From the NCBI RefSeq assembly GCF_003073045.1, contig NC_037591.1, forward strand, positions 25,577,319 to 25,641,318: DNA of 64,000 nucleotides. The letters run 5' to 3'. Positions 13,201 to 28,200 of the stretch are shown here, piece after piece. This DNA is from Pomacea canaliculata (lineage: Eukaryota; Mollusca; Gastropoda; Architaenioglossa; Ampullariidae). Within the stretch, counting starts at the first letter, position 1; every line of letters begins with the position of its first letter. The translations under genes were made by a program, and so were the position numbers. The notes below the pieces were generated by a model. The model was not told where the DNA came from. It was given only the letters and a program-made list of their open reading frames with translations, and made no database searches.

Positions 13201-16200
13201 AAAAAGATATGTACAGATACACTAACAGAAAGAATATTTACGCATTCATGCACACTGCGCATGCACACACATTTTTATTTAATCTCTTCCCTGCAGCTAG
13301 GCATTAAAAACTGTCCAGTGTACTGGCCTGATCTACTGCTAGAGCCACCTCTGAGTCTTTGTTGGCTGCCAACCATATCTCACACCTCATAAAGTGAATT
13401 TGCTGCTCATCACTCTCCTGAAACTCCTATTGAAAAAAGAAAATAAATGTCATGGTTAATGGATAGTGTATGTATGTGTAGCACACAGGTATAACTGCAC
13501 AATCACAAGACCACACATATCAAATACTTAGATGTACAATGATGTGTATATGTTAACAAAGAAAAATAGACCACATACTAATACAAATGCATATGAGCAC
13601 ATGCATCTCTTGCTATATAAAAAAAATTGAAGGAAACCTTGCAGCCACGCTCCATCTCTCTCTCCCATTCTAGGCGAATCTCATCCAGTGTTTGCACAGC
13701 AGTTTTATAAACTGCATCTGTAATGTAAAAAAGAAAGGCCTTTCACACTTTACTGAATATCTAAGATAATCTTACAAAGAATTTTTTAATTTGTTTTAAT
13801 TTTAAAGTACACATTATACTGTGTGTCAATTCACATACAAACATATTTTTATAAGGGAGAGATAATTAAGTCAGAGAAACTCATTTATATTCTCACCAAA
13901 TTGTCATTACAGGCTAACCTAAAGAAAAATTACTTTCAAATTTATGGAATAAATTTATTAGAAAATACAGACTTCCAGAATCCTGATGAAAATTGTACCT
14001 TTGATCAATACAACTCTCTCCTGCATCATGCAAAAAGATCAACACCTCATCTGCAGCCTAATTTTTTATGTTTGTCTTGGATTAACATTTTGCTATAGTT
14101 TGTTGTGCTACTTAATGACATTGCAACTTAACCAGAAGCTCATACATGAAAAGTTTTGAAAAGTCCATCACCTGCTTTAGTAGCTTCATCCACACTTTTA
14201 TCCCTCCTAGTGATGGCCTGCAATAAAGATATACTGGTGTCATTAAAAAAAGCCAGACATGTTCTTCTTCTGTAAGTGACAACATAAAAATTGAAAACAA
14301 GAATGGCTATTTGTCAAAAGATGTAAGCTTAAAAAATTTTTTGTTTTCTCTCTTTTTCATGCTGTTTATTGCTTTCCTGTAAATAACATACCTACAACAA
14401 ATTTCGTACATGCACCCTTCTGTTGTGCCAAAACCATCAAGCAGAAATTAAAAAAAATTGTTTACTTTTACACATTCTGCCTTAAACTGACATCTGCTAT
14501 AAAATATGATCTATCTAGCTAGCACAATTGGGTTTTCATGCTTGAAAAAAATTTAAGGGTAACTATTTTAAAAAGATTTTATTGAAAGGGCTCTATACGA
14601 GAAAAATCACGTTTGAAATTCTTTGAAAATAAAAGCCCTTCTTTCTGTATCTCTTTCAAAGAAAATTTTGTACTTCCAGAAAGGTATAAATTTTTAGTCT
14701 TATTTTTTACAAGAAAAATTACACTTTTCTATTTCTCTATCAAAGCTTCACTTTCTATGATTTCTTTCACAAAGAGACTGTCCTACCTTTTCTAGCTCTT
14801 TTGTGGTGGAAGTAACTTTGCTGCGCAACACAGAATACTGTTCCTTACATTCATCTTGCTCCCTGCATTTCTGGGTGTATGTTTTATGGAGCTGTCAAAT
14901 AGCACAAAAATTACTCAAGGAATGACCTGCAGGCTTAATATAATAAAGAACATGTTTTCAGAATGTCTTTATTGTATCCATATGTAAATAGATACCATAA
15001 GCAGCTTAAAGATTTTAACTTTGTATTTTAGCTCATGCTGAATGTTTAAATGATTATCCTTTAACAGCATACAGCTGTACCATCATCAGCCATCTTTCTG
15101 GCTAACTCAACCACACATTTGTTCTCAAATAACTTGGACTTGTTAAAAGCAAGATGATTTCCAAAATCTTAACATATAACTGTTCCGTTCTTGATATACA
15201 AAGAAGGGCCTAAAAGACATGATACTATTTGAAAAATTCAAAACAATTTTCATAATAATGATACTTTGGAGGGGGGATTTCAGATATTAACATTTCAACC
15301 CTTGGAAACTTATAGAGAAATATAGCATGGCCAACTGAACCAAAATTGTATAATTTTATTTTGAAAATGGAGGGTCTGTTATGGTAGAATGACTTGGCCA
15401 CCTTGTACAAACAATTGAACATTGAAACTCTCCTCTGTGTAATGGAATTGGGTCAAAACCGCTCTTCTGTTGTCAGAAAAATAAGCTTGCTTTTATACTT
15501 GGTAACTCGGTGACATATGTCTCCTAAATGACTTAAGTGATAAGAATTTTAAAAACTAATATAAACACATCAACACATTTTGGGGGCAAACTGAAGATTG
15601 TATTTGTCATCAAATTTAAGCTCAATTTCATCTTTGATTCTGGTAGCCTTTAAGCTTCATTGCAAAACGTCAATTATGTTTTAAGTAGAAACTGCACAAA
15701 CTTTTGAACTTTAGCCTCTACATGACGAACTTGGTAAACACAAAGACTACTTTATGACACCCTAATACTAATGTTAAGTATAAACACATACTGTCATTAA
15801 CTTATTATATTGCGAGTTCTTCTGATTCTGAAGCTTTTTTATCCTCTCCTCCATCTGAAATAAGAAATCAGAACAATGACCAATTTTGATAAAAAGAACA
15901 AAGTACTGCTTCTATGATTTATAAAGTCAACAGAGATAAAGAATTGTTGAGTGAAATATAATCTTCACATGACAGAGTATAGCAAATACATTGTGGATGA
16001 TATATGAATAGTTACATTTTAGAAATAAAAAATTATAAAAGCCACAATGAAAAAAGGCAACATTTGCACTTTTTAACACACGTAATTATGCATTAACACG
16101 AAATGATATGAAAAAAGGAAGAAGCAAATGCTTTTTCTCCAAAAAATCTTATTCGAGACTACTAATTATAGCAAAAGACTATTGAAAAATACTTCATTCT

Positions 16201-19200
16201 CTTTGTAACCTGTGTTATTGGCACTTGTTTTCTTACCTGCACACCTTGCATGAGTACTAAGAATACAATGAAAACACTTTGAAGTAAACTCACCGAAAAA
16301 AATTTCTTTGTCTTGTAACTGGTACCCAATTAGCACAAAATGGATGAAGATTAACTATATGTCAAAAATAGCCATAACATGTGGAATAGCATGTGTGAAT
16401 GAATTCAATGCTAAAAAGGCTAGTAATAAAACTTTGATTTTTTTGTTCTTTTTTTCTGGAACCATGCCACTTACAGAATCCCGGCGACTTGTGAGGTCAC
16501 GACAAAATCGCCTTGTTTCTTCTGCATGCTGTGTGAAAAAAAGCCCAGCCTCCTGATGCGTCTGCTGTCGATTTTCCAGTTCACCCTTCAGACATTGCCA
16601 TGCTTCTCCCAGGACTCTGTAAAATATGTTTTCTATCATCCAAACACAAGAGCTTCATCACTTTTCTCTTTTTGTTTGTTATTGTCCTACCTTCTCCAGC
16701 TACTTATACATGTACCTCTTAAAAGGATAAAAGATTAATGTAGTTCCCTTGAACATTCTAGACACGCTTTGTCTTCCCCTGTCAATTTTTGTGCCAGCAT
16801 CGTTTAACACCTGGGTCAGCTTGGGAAAGTTTGCTGCATAATACAGGTATTGACATGGGGCACCTTCAGATTCAGATGTCAGTGCTCTAAAAACTCAGCT
16901 ATCCACTTCCTCATCTTTAAAAAGTTTGCCCCTGGCTGTGTGGTCATCTTCCTGTCACTGACTCACTAGTATTCTAAAGGCCCATTTCAGCCACCCTACC
17001 ACTTGACTAAGACTGTTCTGGTCCTGGTGGAGAATGACTTATTAGAGAGTTTGAGATTCAGCCCTAGCATGTCAGGTACATGTACAAGAATGGGTGGAAA
17101 TGTGCGCTCTGCTTCATTGCTGAGCAAAGGCTAAGCATACTGCTACACAATGTGATGTGTGGAAGCGCTGCTACAAGTTTTGGTTACGACATGTAGGATA
17201 GTCAGCTTCCCAGGCATATTAGAAATTCAAAGTAGCTCTCCTTCTTATTACAGATCATTATGTTTTCTTAGAGGACCAGCCTGTTTGACAAAACACCACC
17301 CAAGGATCAAAGATAAATTTTTATCCTGAAATTATAGATTAGAGTACAAATCTAATTTTCCTCTTCGATATTTTTTTAATACTTAATTTGCTAGTTACTT
17401 TTTCAGTTCAGTTAAACTTTTTAACCAGTTTACTGTTAATCCATATTTAAATAAAATTAATTTTTATTTTTTCTTACTTTCTTTTCTTACTTTTGAATGA
17501 GTAAAACTAAGCAAAAATTAGAAGTTGGTATCTGCCCATGTATATTTTGGTGTCCAGACACTTAATCCCCAGACACTTCATCCCCAGACACTTCATCCCC
17601 AACGCTTCATCCTTAAAATAAAATTTTAACTATAAAAATTATGAAGCCAGCGAAAAATTTAATTGAAATTCAAATAATTATCTTCATATAAACATCACAA
17701 TTAGTTTTACAATTAAAATACTTTAATGTTGTAGAGGTTCAAATGACGTTGAAGTTAATAGCATGATTTGAATATTATTAATGTATTTCAATATTTATTT
17801 TAATTGTAAAACTTATTGTGATGTTTATATGAAGATAATTATTTAAATTTCAGTTACATTTTTCGCCGGCTTCATAATTTTTATAGTTAAAATTTCATTT
17901 TAAGGATGAAGCGTTGGGGATGAAGTGTCTGGGGATGAAGTGTCTGGGGATTAAGTGACTGGGAACCGTATATTTTATCTGACCTAGTAGGAAAAATAAT
18001 ATACTGGGAGAAAAGAAGATTATCAACATTACTGTGATCAAAACTCTTCTTATTTCGAAGGTAACATACTACTTTATCAATCCTCCAGATCCTCCTCCTG
18101 ACTTTCTTAAGTCTTTAGATGAAGAACTATTCTGCTTTTTCTGGGGAAGAAAGCAGAACAGAATCAAGAAATCAGTAGTCCATAAACCTTACAGTGAAGG
18201 AGGGCTTAAAATGTGTGACCTCTTCTCTTTTATATCAACAATGAAAATTAGTTGGCTGAAAAGAATTGATCAAGATAACAGCACAACAAGGATTCTTTTA
18301 GTAATTTATCCTATATTTAAAAACATTAAAAAGTTGGGGGGCTGAGTATACCAATTTTATTATGCAAAAAGGTCACAGCTCTATTTGGGAAGATGTGGCT
18401 AAACATTAGTAATAATTAATTAACAAGTGTCTCCCCAAAATGTCAGAAGATTTTATGTGAATATATACACCACAACATAACTGGAGATGGAAGGGTAGTA
18501 TATATTAAGGATGGGTAAATGAAAGTGTCCCTCATGTAAATGACCTAGTGAATAAAGAAGGAAATGTTATATCATTTCAAGAATTCCAAAGAAAATATCC
18601 AAAAGTAAAGGGAATGAATTTTCTATTATACAAGGGCAGAATACATGCCATCAGATATTATCAAAACAAATCAGGATCTTTACTGACTAGCAAGGCACAA
18701 ACTCTTGATAGTATTGAAGGGTCATGTATTGGAAAAGGAAACCACAGTGTGAAATCATTATTCTTACAAAACCAGTCCACAGCCTACAGAAGTTTCTAAA
18801 TGGAATTCTCATTTTGATTATTTAGAATGGCAAAAAAGAACTTGTTGCTATGTTATAAAACTTACTCCTGACCACCAGTTAAGATAATTCCAGATAAGAT
18901 TACTGCAAAAAATCCTCCCTATCCAGAAATTCCTTTTTACTTGTAAACTAGATGGCTCTTCTGACCTGTTACACCATGCATGCATACATGCTAAGTCAAT
19001 TACATAATGTGAAGAACTCATTCTCTTTGGTAGTGTTCCAAATGTGCTAGAAGACCAAGTAATAGACCTTATTATACTTTCAGCCAAGTACTTTATTTAC
19101 AAGTGTACTATTCAGGAAGTAGTAACTGGAATCCAGAATTTTAGGAATAACTTGATACAGATTTTTGATTGAAAAGGCTGCTTTTACAAGAATGCCATCA

Positions 19201-22200
19201 TATGCTATTTGTTGTCCATTCTATTATCTTTAGTTTTGTTGTGTAGTCACCTGGCATGAGTTTTTTGTTTTTATTTTACTGGCCCACCACATAGTTTGGA
19301 ATTTTGAGACTGGCATGCAAAAAGAAAACTTTGCCCACCCCTGATGTAGAGAATGACATCATATGTACCCGTACATGTCTTAGCCACGCGTCGTGGATCT
19401 CAAACTCTCTATTATCTGCTTGCGACTGTGGTCAAATATCAATACTATGTTTAATCTGCTGCTTTTGACACTTTTAAACCACCTCCTTCTCCCCCAGCAG
19501 CTTCACTCTACCTTTGGCCTCTCTGGCAAAGTCCTAAATTGGTTCCATTCCTACTTGTCTATTCACACCCAGTCTGTTTTTGTCTGGTAGTAGAAATGTT
19601 ACCAGAAATTTATCTTTTCTTGCATTATTAAATATAGAGCTTTTGAAGAAAAAAGGAAACATTTAGTTTAAAAAAACAGCCATGATTTTTGCATTTTTGG
19701 GGATGAAAAAGGAAGGTGTTCTGCTCATTGCATATTTTTTGCTGTACATTTTTTAACTCAGTATAGCTGGTTGTACAAAACCCCAAATGTGCCTGTTGAT
19801 CTGTTACAATTCATTAGGTGATGCTACACCCTATACTGCACAGTATCAGCTGCTTCAGACATCTCTCTGCTGCCTCAACCATGCAGATTATGTCGGCATT
19901 TGTGTTGTCCAGGCTTGATTTCTGTAGCTCTTTGCTCATAGATCTTCCTGCCTGCATGCTAGACAAGTTCCAGAGCGCTCAGAATAATGCTGCCTGCATT
20001 ATATTCCGTAACTGGAAGGCTGACCATACCACACGGCTTTTGTGTGATCTTCACTAGCTGCCAGTTCAGACTCACATTGAATTCGCAATGCTTTGCTGTC
20101 GTGTTGTTCATAGCCTTGCCCCAATCTGAACTTGTGTTGCCATACCAACCTCAGCCCAATTCGGTTTTCTTTTTCATATTGCAGATGTTCGGCCATCACT
20201 CTTTCTCCTTCTCTGGCCCTGTATTTGGAATGGCCTACCTCCATATCTCTGCACAGCGGGTTAGTACATACGTTTCTGGTCTGGACTTAAAACATTTCTC
20301 TTTCGAAAACACCTACTATTACGCGTCTGTTTTCCCCAGCACTCCTGTCTCTGCATTCCTTCATGTTCTTGTATTGCTAACAATGCATGTTCATGTATGT
20401 TGTGCTTATTTGTGCTCAACTGTGGCGACTACATCAAATGGTCTCTTTCACAACTGTCCATGGTCTTATGTGAAGCGCATTGAACTAGCCTCCATATGGG
20501 GAAATGCACAATACAAATACTACTTTTATTATTATCTGTCATCAAATGATAGCAGCAGATTGATAAGTCTTCTGGATGACCTATCAGACAAAATTTCTAT
20601 ATAGTCAACAAGCAGATATGGAAACGGGTGGGATCAGCAGCGAAAGAGCGCATCCGTATATAGGTCAACAGATGACAGATATAAGGAATAAATTATGAAA
20701 ATCATATGAGGTCGAATTAAAACTACAGTGTTGTAGAATGTGAGAAAATTTCAACCATCGACGAAATGCCAACTTTTAAGCCGATGATGTGCTATTTTTT
20801 TTTATTATATCTTTTTTCAAATAGAATTTATAATACCATTTTCTTTCAACTTGCCCTGTAGCCCGGCTCAGGCCATAACTATGATCAGGATATTGAATTT
20901 GTTTAGCAATCTAGACTTGGAGTAGTAACAGTTGACACCAAAGTGTAGTTGAAGAAGGGGGAAGTAAAAATAAATGCAACAACCAATGTGATAAGGATTG
21001 TGGGACTATGACTTGAACATTCCTGAAAATACCAGAAAATATGCCGTGGCAGAATGGAAGTGAAGAGAGCATACTTGATAAATTGCCAAACTTTCATTTG
21101 TGTCAAGACCCAAACTCGAATAGAAAGATAGAAAGCCATCGTGAAAAGAGATGCACCACCACAGAAACAGTATGCCTCTTATCTTATTAAGCTATATAAG
21201 AAGGGAAGGATTTGACAGAGTTTTCAAAAAAAAATCGAACAACTAGTTGAAAAGCCGAAGACTTACGGAATGTACCTGTACAAGGATCAACAGAACAGCA
21301 AAACAAGGAAACAATTAATAATCAGTATATAGGCCCTAAAAGTGATAAAACTTATAAATTAATCGGAAATGCTAATCATACAAGACCCTTTTTATGCATC
21401 ACACAAAGAGTCAAATGCACACTCACCTGTAATGTTTGTAGTACAACAATTAGGGCAAAAGGAAAATCTGGTATTCTACATTAGTGCTTCTTTAGCATAT
21501 ACGTTTAATTTAAATGCTTAAGGGGCTCCAAAACAAACATTTACGACATGCTGAGACACAAATATTATACATACACACATACAAACATTTAAAAACTACA
21601 TAACATGTACCCAAAGCTGCCTATAGAGACCACCTGTTAATGTGAAGTTTTATACATGAATGTCCGATTTGTGTCCCTGACAAACCACCAATAAAATAAC
21701 AGCACAGTCCTCATAAAATTAATTTTAAACTATCTAACAAAGTTTCTATTTAGGTGTTGATCTTCCCGCATTCGTTAAGTTATACCTCTGTATGACGACT
21801 CGACTGTATTTTTTCGTTCTCAATTTTTACTTAGTGCAAATGGTAATGTCTGATTGCGTAGTAAATAACTTCTGCGCGCTGGTAATTTTGTATTTTTCTC
21901 ATAAGCTTTTGACGAATACCAACTCACCAATATGAGTACCATGATCAGAAATTTACCAGTATGAGACCTTGGTTATATTTTGTTAGAGTTCTTACTCACC
22001 CACCCAACATCTTAGTCTAAAGATAAATGCGGGTTGTCAAATCGAAAATGATCTTTATTTAAATTAGCTCGTGGCTCGCTAAAGTAGCTGTGACTTGATT
22101 ATCTCAACTCCATTTAATCTACAATATTCAGATTTTAAATTCCACATATTCTTTATTTAGGTATTAAATGTAGTCAAGCCATCTAATACAAGATCATTAT

Positions 22201-25200
22201 ATTTGTTCATATGCACTGTGTTACTTTACTGATGATAGGTTCTTGTTTCTTGCAACACTTATAACATCACACAAAAAAAAAAATCCGTTCATCTCAGTGA
22301 GAAATAATCTACAAGATAGTCGAGAATAGTAATAAAAAATATGGAACATATTCCTGATCACATACAGTTCCCAGCGCATATTTTACCTTAAAAGTGCATT
22401 TCATCATAAAAATGACACAGAAATAAAAAAGAAATTACCCGACTATTCCGATGTCACAAGTGTCAACTGTGGAATGTGTGACTGATCAAGTTTGCTTGTG
22501 ATCATACGTGAGTAAGTTAGCGAATAGATGAGATAGATAGCAACGTCTTCTACCTGGTTCTACATACTAGAATAATAGTAGTATTCAGGGCAATTTCGTG
22601 TCCATATCTTCACTGTTTCTGTCATAAGCCCGAGTAGTTTTCGACTTAAAGGACTAATTGCATTAACTGGGCCACTCTTGATTCTGCACGATACTATACC
22701 TAACCCTTGAGCGCATTGGCATAGACCAATCTTTGTGGCTTCGATTTTATTCTGAAGTAACCAAAGTTTATTCTCTAGGCCTCATACTTTTCTATTTCTT
22801 AAAGTTGTTGTATTGCGACTGAGTCAAGAGAAAAGTGGATGTGTTTTTTGTCTCTATCCAACCCGCAACGTGTCAAGGACTTTACTTTCAAATGATTCAT
22901 AAGAATTTTTCGCCGATTCGGCATAGAAAGGTCTGGGTATTGAAAGAATAGCTAGCCTTGCCTAGTATCTTTAGTGCATATGCTCACAGATCTTGCCGTT
23001 CTTTGTTACTTTCGCTGTTTTGAAAAGAACCCTCTTCCACTTCTCTATGGGGCAAACGTTAATGCCTAGCTCCTTCTGCGATCTGCAATATTTGTTTTGC
23101 AAGATAATAGTTTGTTCTTTGGTCACGATAAATAAGAACTCTCACCCTATTTATGCGAACTGCTTTAATTATCCATCAAACCTCCTACTTAGATTGTGTG
23201 TGTGAGATTAAGGTGAGTCAGAAGGCTTAAGTGACGTGTTCATGAGCTATAATCTTCATATTTTATAGTGTCTTATTTAGAGCCAAGACTCAATACGCTG
23301 ATATGCGGTTTAGTAATTCTATAATATCACTTTTTTGCTACGTTATTGGATTCTTAATCTATGCTTATGCATGACTATACCTGACCTCTAATCATACAAG
23401 AATGTAGATGATCGAGGAGCATAAGGTAGATCTATGAATGTCGCTAGCTGGCTGGAGATATTATAATAACTCTCAAGTGGTCCATAATGAGGATTAAGAT
23501 ATAGTATATGCAAAATGCAGAAGTGTTTTATAGCATGAACTTTCTTGATTTACTCTATGAATTAAAATAGAGTAGAAGGATGTTTGTTACTGTGCATGTT
23601 GATATATACTGATGTTCATTGGTGGGAGGGGTGTGGACGTGCGTCGTTCGTGTGTGTTGTTGGTGTGGGAGACAATGTAGTGTGCGTACTAGAACCGCTC
23701 TCGTGTTTCAAAAGTCCATTAAAAGAAGAGATCTTTAGAGTATCAAATGTGTAGATCGAATAAGAGACAAAAGAGAATCTGGAGGAAAGCGAATGTTTGA
23801 AATACAACCTTATTACGAAGGATGAAAATTAAAGTTACTTGCCTAATTCCTGTCCCAATTAGCGATTGTGTATATAAACTGTAAGGATCGTATTATAATG
23901 TCCCCCTATGGCTCAATCATTTTTGACGCCGCTCTCATTCCGTGATAAAGGTGACTTCTCGTCCACAATTAGTCCAGATTCAGAAGGCCTCGTTTTGACC
24001 TCTTAACTTAGCCAGTCATGTAAAAACCTCTGTCCTCTCACGCCCGGACAGCGTTGTTGGTGTCTAAACCATTACGACATGTCTCAACTCTCGTACTCCG
24101 TCGCTGCATCACTGGCACTGTCATCTCGTCTGTTGCCAGAAAACCCTGTTGCCGATCAGATGGCGAGTCTGCTCCGTTTAGTTACTGTGAAATGTCTATA
24201 TTCACGAAATGTTGAAAAGATTAAGTTACTACAGAGATAGGCTAAAAGGAGGTGCATACTCAAATCGCAACCAACTTCTAAAATCAACCATAATTCAAAT
24301 CATAAACCACTTTCATCCCCACTGTAAAGCAGTCAAGATCTTTTGTTTCTAGAGAAGTCACTCAAAACAATCTTCGTTTAACTCTAGTATGACTGAAACC
24401 TTGAGAAAAATAGTAAATACAAATGAATGAGAACTGTATTAACATGAAGTCTGAAGGTCAAGTCAGCACGCGAGACTTCATGATTCCCTCATGATTACAT
24501 AATATTTTATTATTTAACTGCTTTAGTATTTTAATACTAGTTTCTACCTACATATACTACGGATTCCTCATATTGTTTTACTTTGTGTATTTACATTTTC
24601 ATGCTACAGCCTTTGTTATCTTTGCATACTTCACATCTGAATGTGCATTCAATTATTTAAATATCTATCTCTCAGAAGCAAAACCTTATCCCGAATCATA
24701 AAATTCCCTGCTTTTGAAGAAGAAAACAAACGAGAATATGGAAAAAATAATGAACATGGTGGATATCAGTCAGGATGTAGATTGACATGCACAGCGTGCT
24801 CAGCGTTATTATACATCTGTCAATCAGATGACACTAAGCCACATTTCTACAAGGCTCATGAAGTAGCTAAGCGACACTACCATACAAGCAAAATAGATCA
24901 GCCCAGACGAATGTGAGCCCTAGATTATCCTGTTTTCAACCACTTCTTGCATTCTAGAAAGACGCGATGACCAATTGTTTGACATGTCCTTCTTTGAGCC
25001 TCAATAATCCGTGCTGGAGACTGTTTAGAACGTGCCTACCGCACAATTTCGGCCTTTACAAGCACACATAAGATTATGACCAACAAAATTGTTTAAACAT
25101 TGCACGTGTGGTGTCAATGGTCGGTTGTTGTGGTTTTTTTGGAGGTGGTGGGGTGGTAGGGCATTACAGAATAAAACATGTAGATGCCGATTATAACTGG

Positions 25201-28200
25201 AAAAAATGCATCTGAGAATTGTGGCGAAGTGCTTGATAATCCTTGTACTTTAGGATGAAATATATAGTATCAAGTTATCAGATATGTGCTCTTATTCACT
25301 GAGTTTGCTTACTTTGCTTTAATTAAAGTGTGAATTAAGCTTTGCTGCGAGTAGGTGGTTTCACTAAATTAGATCCTTATAGTTACAGCCTGACTTCCTA
25401 ACGCTCACGATAGCATCAAAAGCTATCGTATATGAAAGACCCCTTCGGAAAGCTTGGCAACGTGCAAACCCAACTACCGGGNNNNNNNNNNNNNNNNNNN
25501 NNNNNNNNNNNNNNNNNNNNNNNNNNNNNNNNNNNNNNNNNNNNNNNNNNNNNNNNNNNNNNNNNNNNNNNNNNNNNNNNNCAAATATGGAATATATGAC
25601 ATCTACTTATTTTATAAAACTTTTCATAAAATGCACAGAATAAAAGAAAAAGCATGGTCATCAGACTGTCAAGTTTGTCTTGTGTATCTACGTACTGGCT
25701 GGATAGTGTAAAAAAATCTTCTAATGTTTCTTTTCCAATCTTTTACTTCTTTTTAAACTGAAATACAGTCAGTAAGTATACAGCAAATTTCTCCTTTCCT
25801 ATCTTTCACTGTTTCTGTCATAAGCCAATTCATGACTATGAAATGCTTTTTTGCAATAAATGAGCATGGCATAGACAATGTTGTGCTTTATTTTATCTGA
25901 AGTAACCAAAAGATTTTGTAGCATCATGACTTTTCTATTTCTAAAGTGTGCTTGTTATTGCCTGAGGATGTTATGAAGAACTGTGTCAAGACTTCAAAAT
26001 GATTCAAAGATTTTGCCAATCTATGAAAGAATAGCTATGCCTTGCTACTTATTGCAGTCTCACAGACTGCCTTTCTCTGGCTGTTTGAAAAGTATACCCT
26101 TCTTCCACTTTATGGGCCAAAGGTTAAATGCCTAGCTCCTCTTCACTTTTCAGATATTTGTTGGTCTAAAAAAATGTGATTATTTCGCTATTATCCATCA
26201 ACCTGCCTTACATGGGTGAAACTTTCAGAAGCTTTAATGCTGTCAAGCATAGCTATATAGGTCATTGAGACACTCAATACCCTGATAAGAAATTTAAACA
26301 TTCACCTTTTGCGTAGGTATTCTTCATATTCTTGGAGGAACTTCCTCTGTTCATAATTATGTCGAGCTAGTGTATCAAATCCTGCTGTGCTTGTGAATTC
26401 TGTACCCTGCAATGAAATTAAACAAATATGTGCATGGTACATATAAGGATTGTTTCTGCATTTAAAAACTAGTCATGACACACAAATGCTTTTTCAAAAG
26501 TCACATAAAAAAGAAAATCTTTAGAATCAAATTTAGAACATGCATATTTGGTAGCAATCTGATTAGTTACTTGCCTAATCCTGTCCAATCAGGCGATTGT
26601 GGTATATAGCTGTTGATATTATAATGTAAATATCTGCCATGCAGTAGCCTTTTTTTGAAAAGGGTGACTCACAAGTACTTAAAGCTGATCACCTCCTTAA
26701 GCTTTAGTCCATTCATGTAAACCTCTGCTTTACCACTGTTGTTGGTGTTAACCATAATTTTACTCGTCAGTGGCTGGTCACCATTCTATATGCATTTGCC
26801 CTGTTAGTCAGTTGGTAATGTCTTGCACAGAAAGTTGAAAGGGGATCTAAGTACTACAGATGGCCTAAAAGGTAACAAGCAACATTTCTAAAAGCAACCA
26901 TATTCAAGAATGACCACTGTAAAGCAGTCAAGATCGATTTCAAAAGCATCAAAACGAATCTTCTTTTAACAGTGACTGAAACCTTGAAAAAATTAAATAC
27001 AATTAACTGTAAATCAACTTGCATCACACGGCAAAGACTTCTCTCATATCACTTATGAACTCTTTATATACAGTTCACACCTACAGATACGAACATTTTC
27101 ATGGCTACAGCTTGTATTGATTTACCTGAACTGGTTGAGTTATTAATGCCTCATATAGAAAATCGCAAGAAGAAACAAAAATATTGAAAAAAAGAATGAA
27201 ACACAGGATGGTAGATCAACACAGCAGGGAGCAGAGTATAAATAAACAAGGATACTGTCACCCTAGATTATCCTGTTTTCAACCACTTGCTTTAGTTCAA
27301 GCAAAGACCACAATTTTTGACATGGTCCTTTCTTTGAACTTCTGTAAGGTGCCACAATTTCCTTACAGGAAATGTAACAAAAATCTGTTTAAACATTACA
27401 GAATAAACAGTAAGATGGCCATATAACTGGAAAAAAATGCATCTGAGAATTGTGGCAGGTTGCTTGCCTACTGAGATGAAAGGTATATAGGTATCAAGTA
27501 AAAGTGCTTTATCACTGAGTTTCTTACTTTGCTTTTAATTAAAGTGAATTAACTTTGTTTCACTAATGTAGATCCTTATAGTTACAGAGCAACAAAGCAT
27601 TAACATTTTCTCTAAGTCTCTGAGTAAAAGGTGATCCTTTGGCTTATAAACCTTGTACAAATAAATACAAATGCAATACAACATCTTGGTTAATCCTTTT
27701 CAATAAATTGTTGTATCTGCAAACACTAACACTAGAACATTACATAAAATGCCAACACAGGCATACAGCTAAAACAACAATTCTAGTTCTCTGTTTATAA
27801 TCATTTACCCTGGCACTAACAGACAAGTATTAAAATGTGTATGCTTTATACTACCACTTAAATTATGAAAACAAAGAAGTGTATGATATCAATTAAAAAA
27901 TATGCAAAAAAAGGAGGAAGGATAAATGGGAACAAGAATGGCATGGGCATCGGCATTCAAAGAGGAGCAAATGACAAGAGACGATTTTTCTCTGCATCTG
28001 TTAGGTGAAACTAGAGTTAATAATCTTGCTAGACTTTCTCTCTCTCTCCCATCCCTCTCAAAGAAAACTTGATCAATAACTATATTATTTGTCATCAATC
28101 CTTAGTAAAAGATTAGTTGAATGAGCTGAAAACAATATCAGAGGGATGGTGGATTTTAAGAAAGGTTACTCCCCAACTGAGCATATTAATTCCTTAAGTT

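Noticed and set aside
19987..20604. 205-codon plus-strand open frame
   Set aside because: It lies in a shifted frame over the CR1/L2-like remnant at 19,390-20,545; the homologous residues are in other frames, so it is a chance frame.
21420..21490. Possible missing PSTPIP1-like exon with a strong GTGAGT donor on the minus strand
   Set aside because: Translation gives no YGK-type F-BAR residues and the phase does not fit the flanking exons.
25416..25711. Open frames crossing the N gap on both strands
   Set aside because: They exist only because the 100 Ns are translated as unknown residues.
26206..26245. Small minus-strand stretch between TGACAG and GTAAGG
   Set aside because: Good-looking splice sites, but it would break the phase of the PSTPIP1-like reading frame and has no family similarity.
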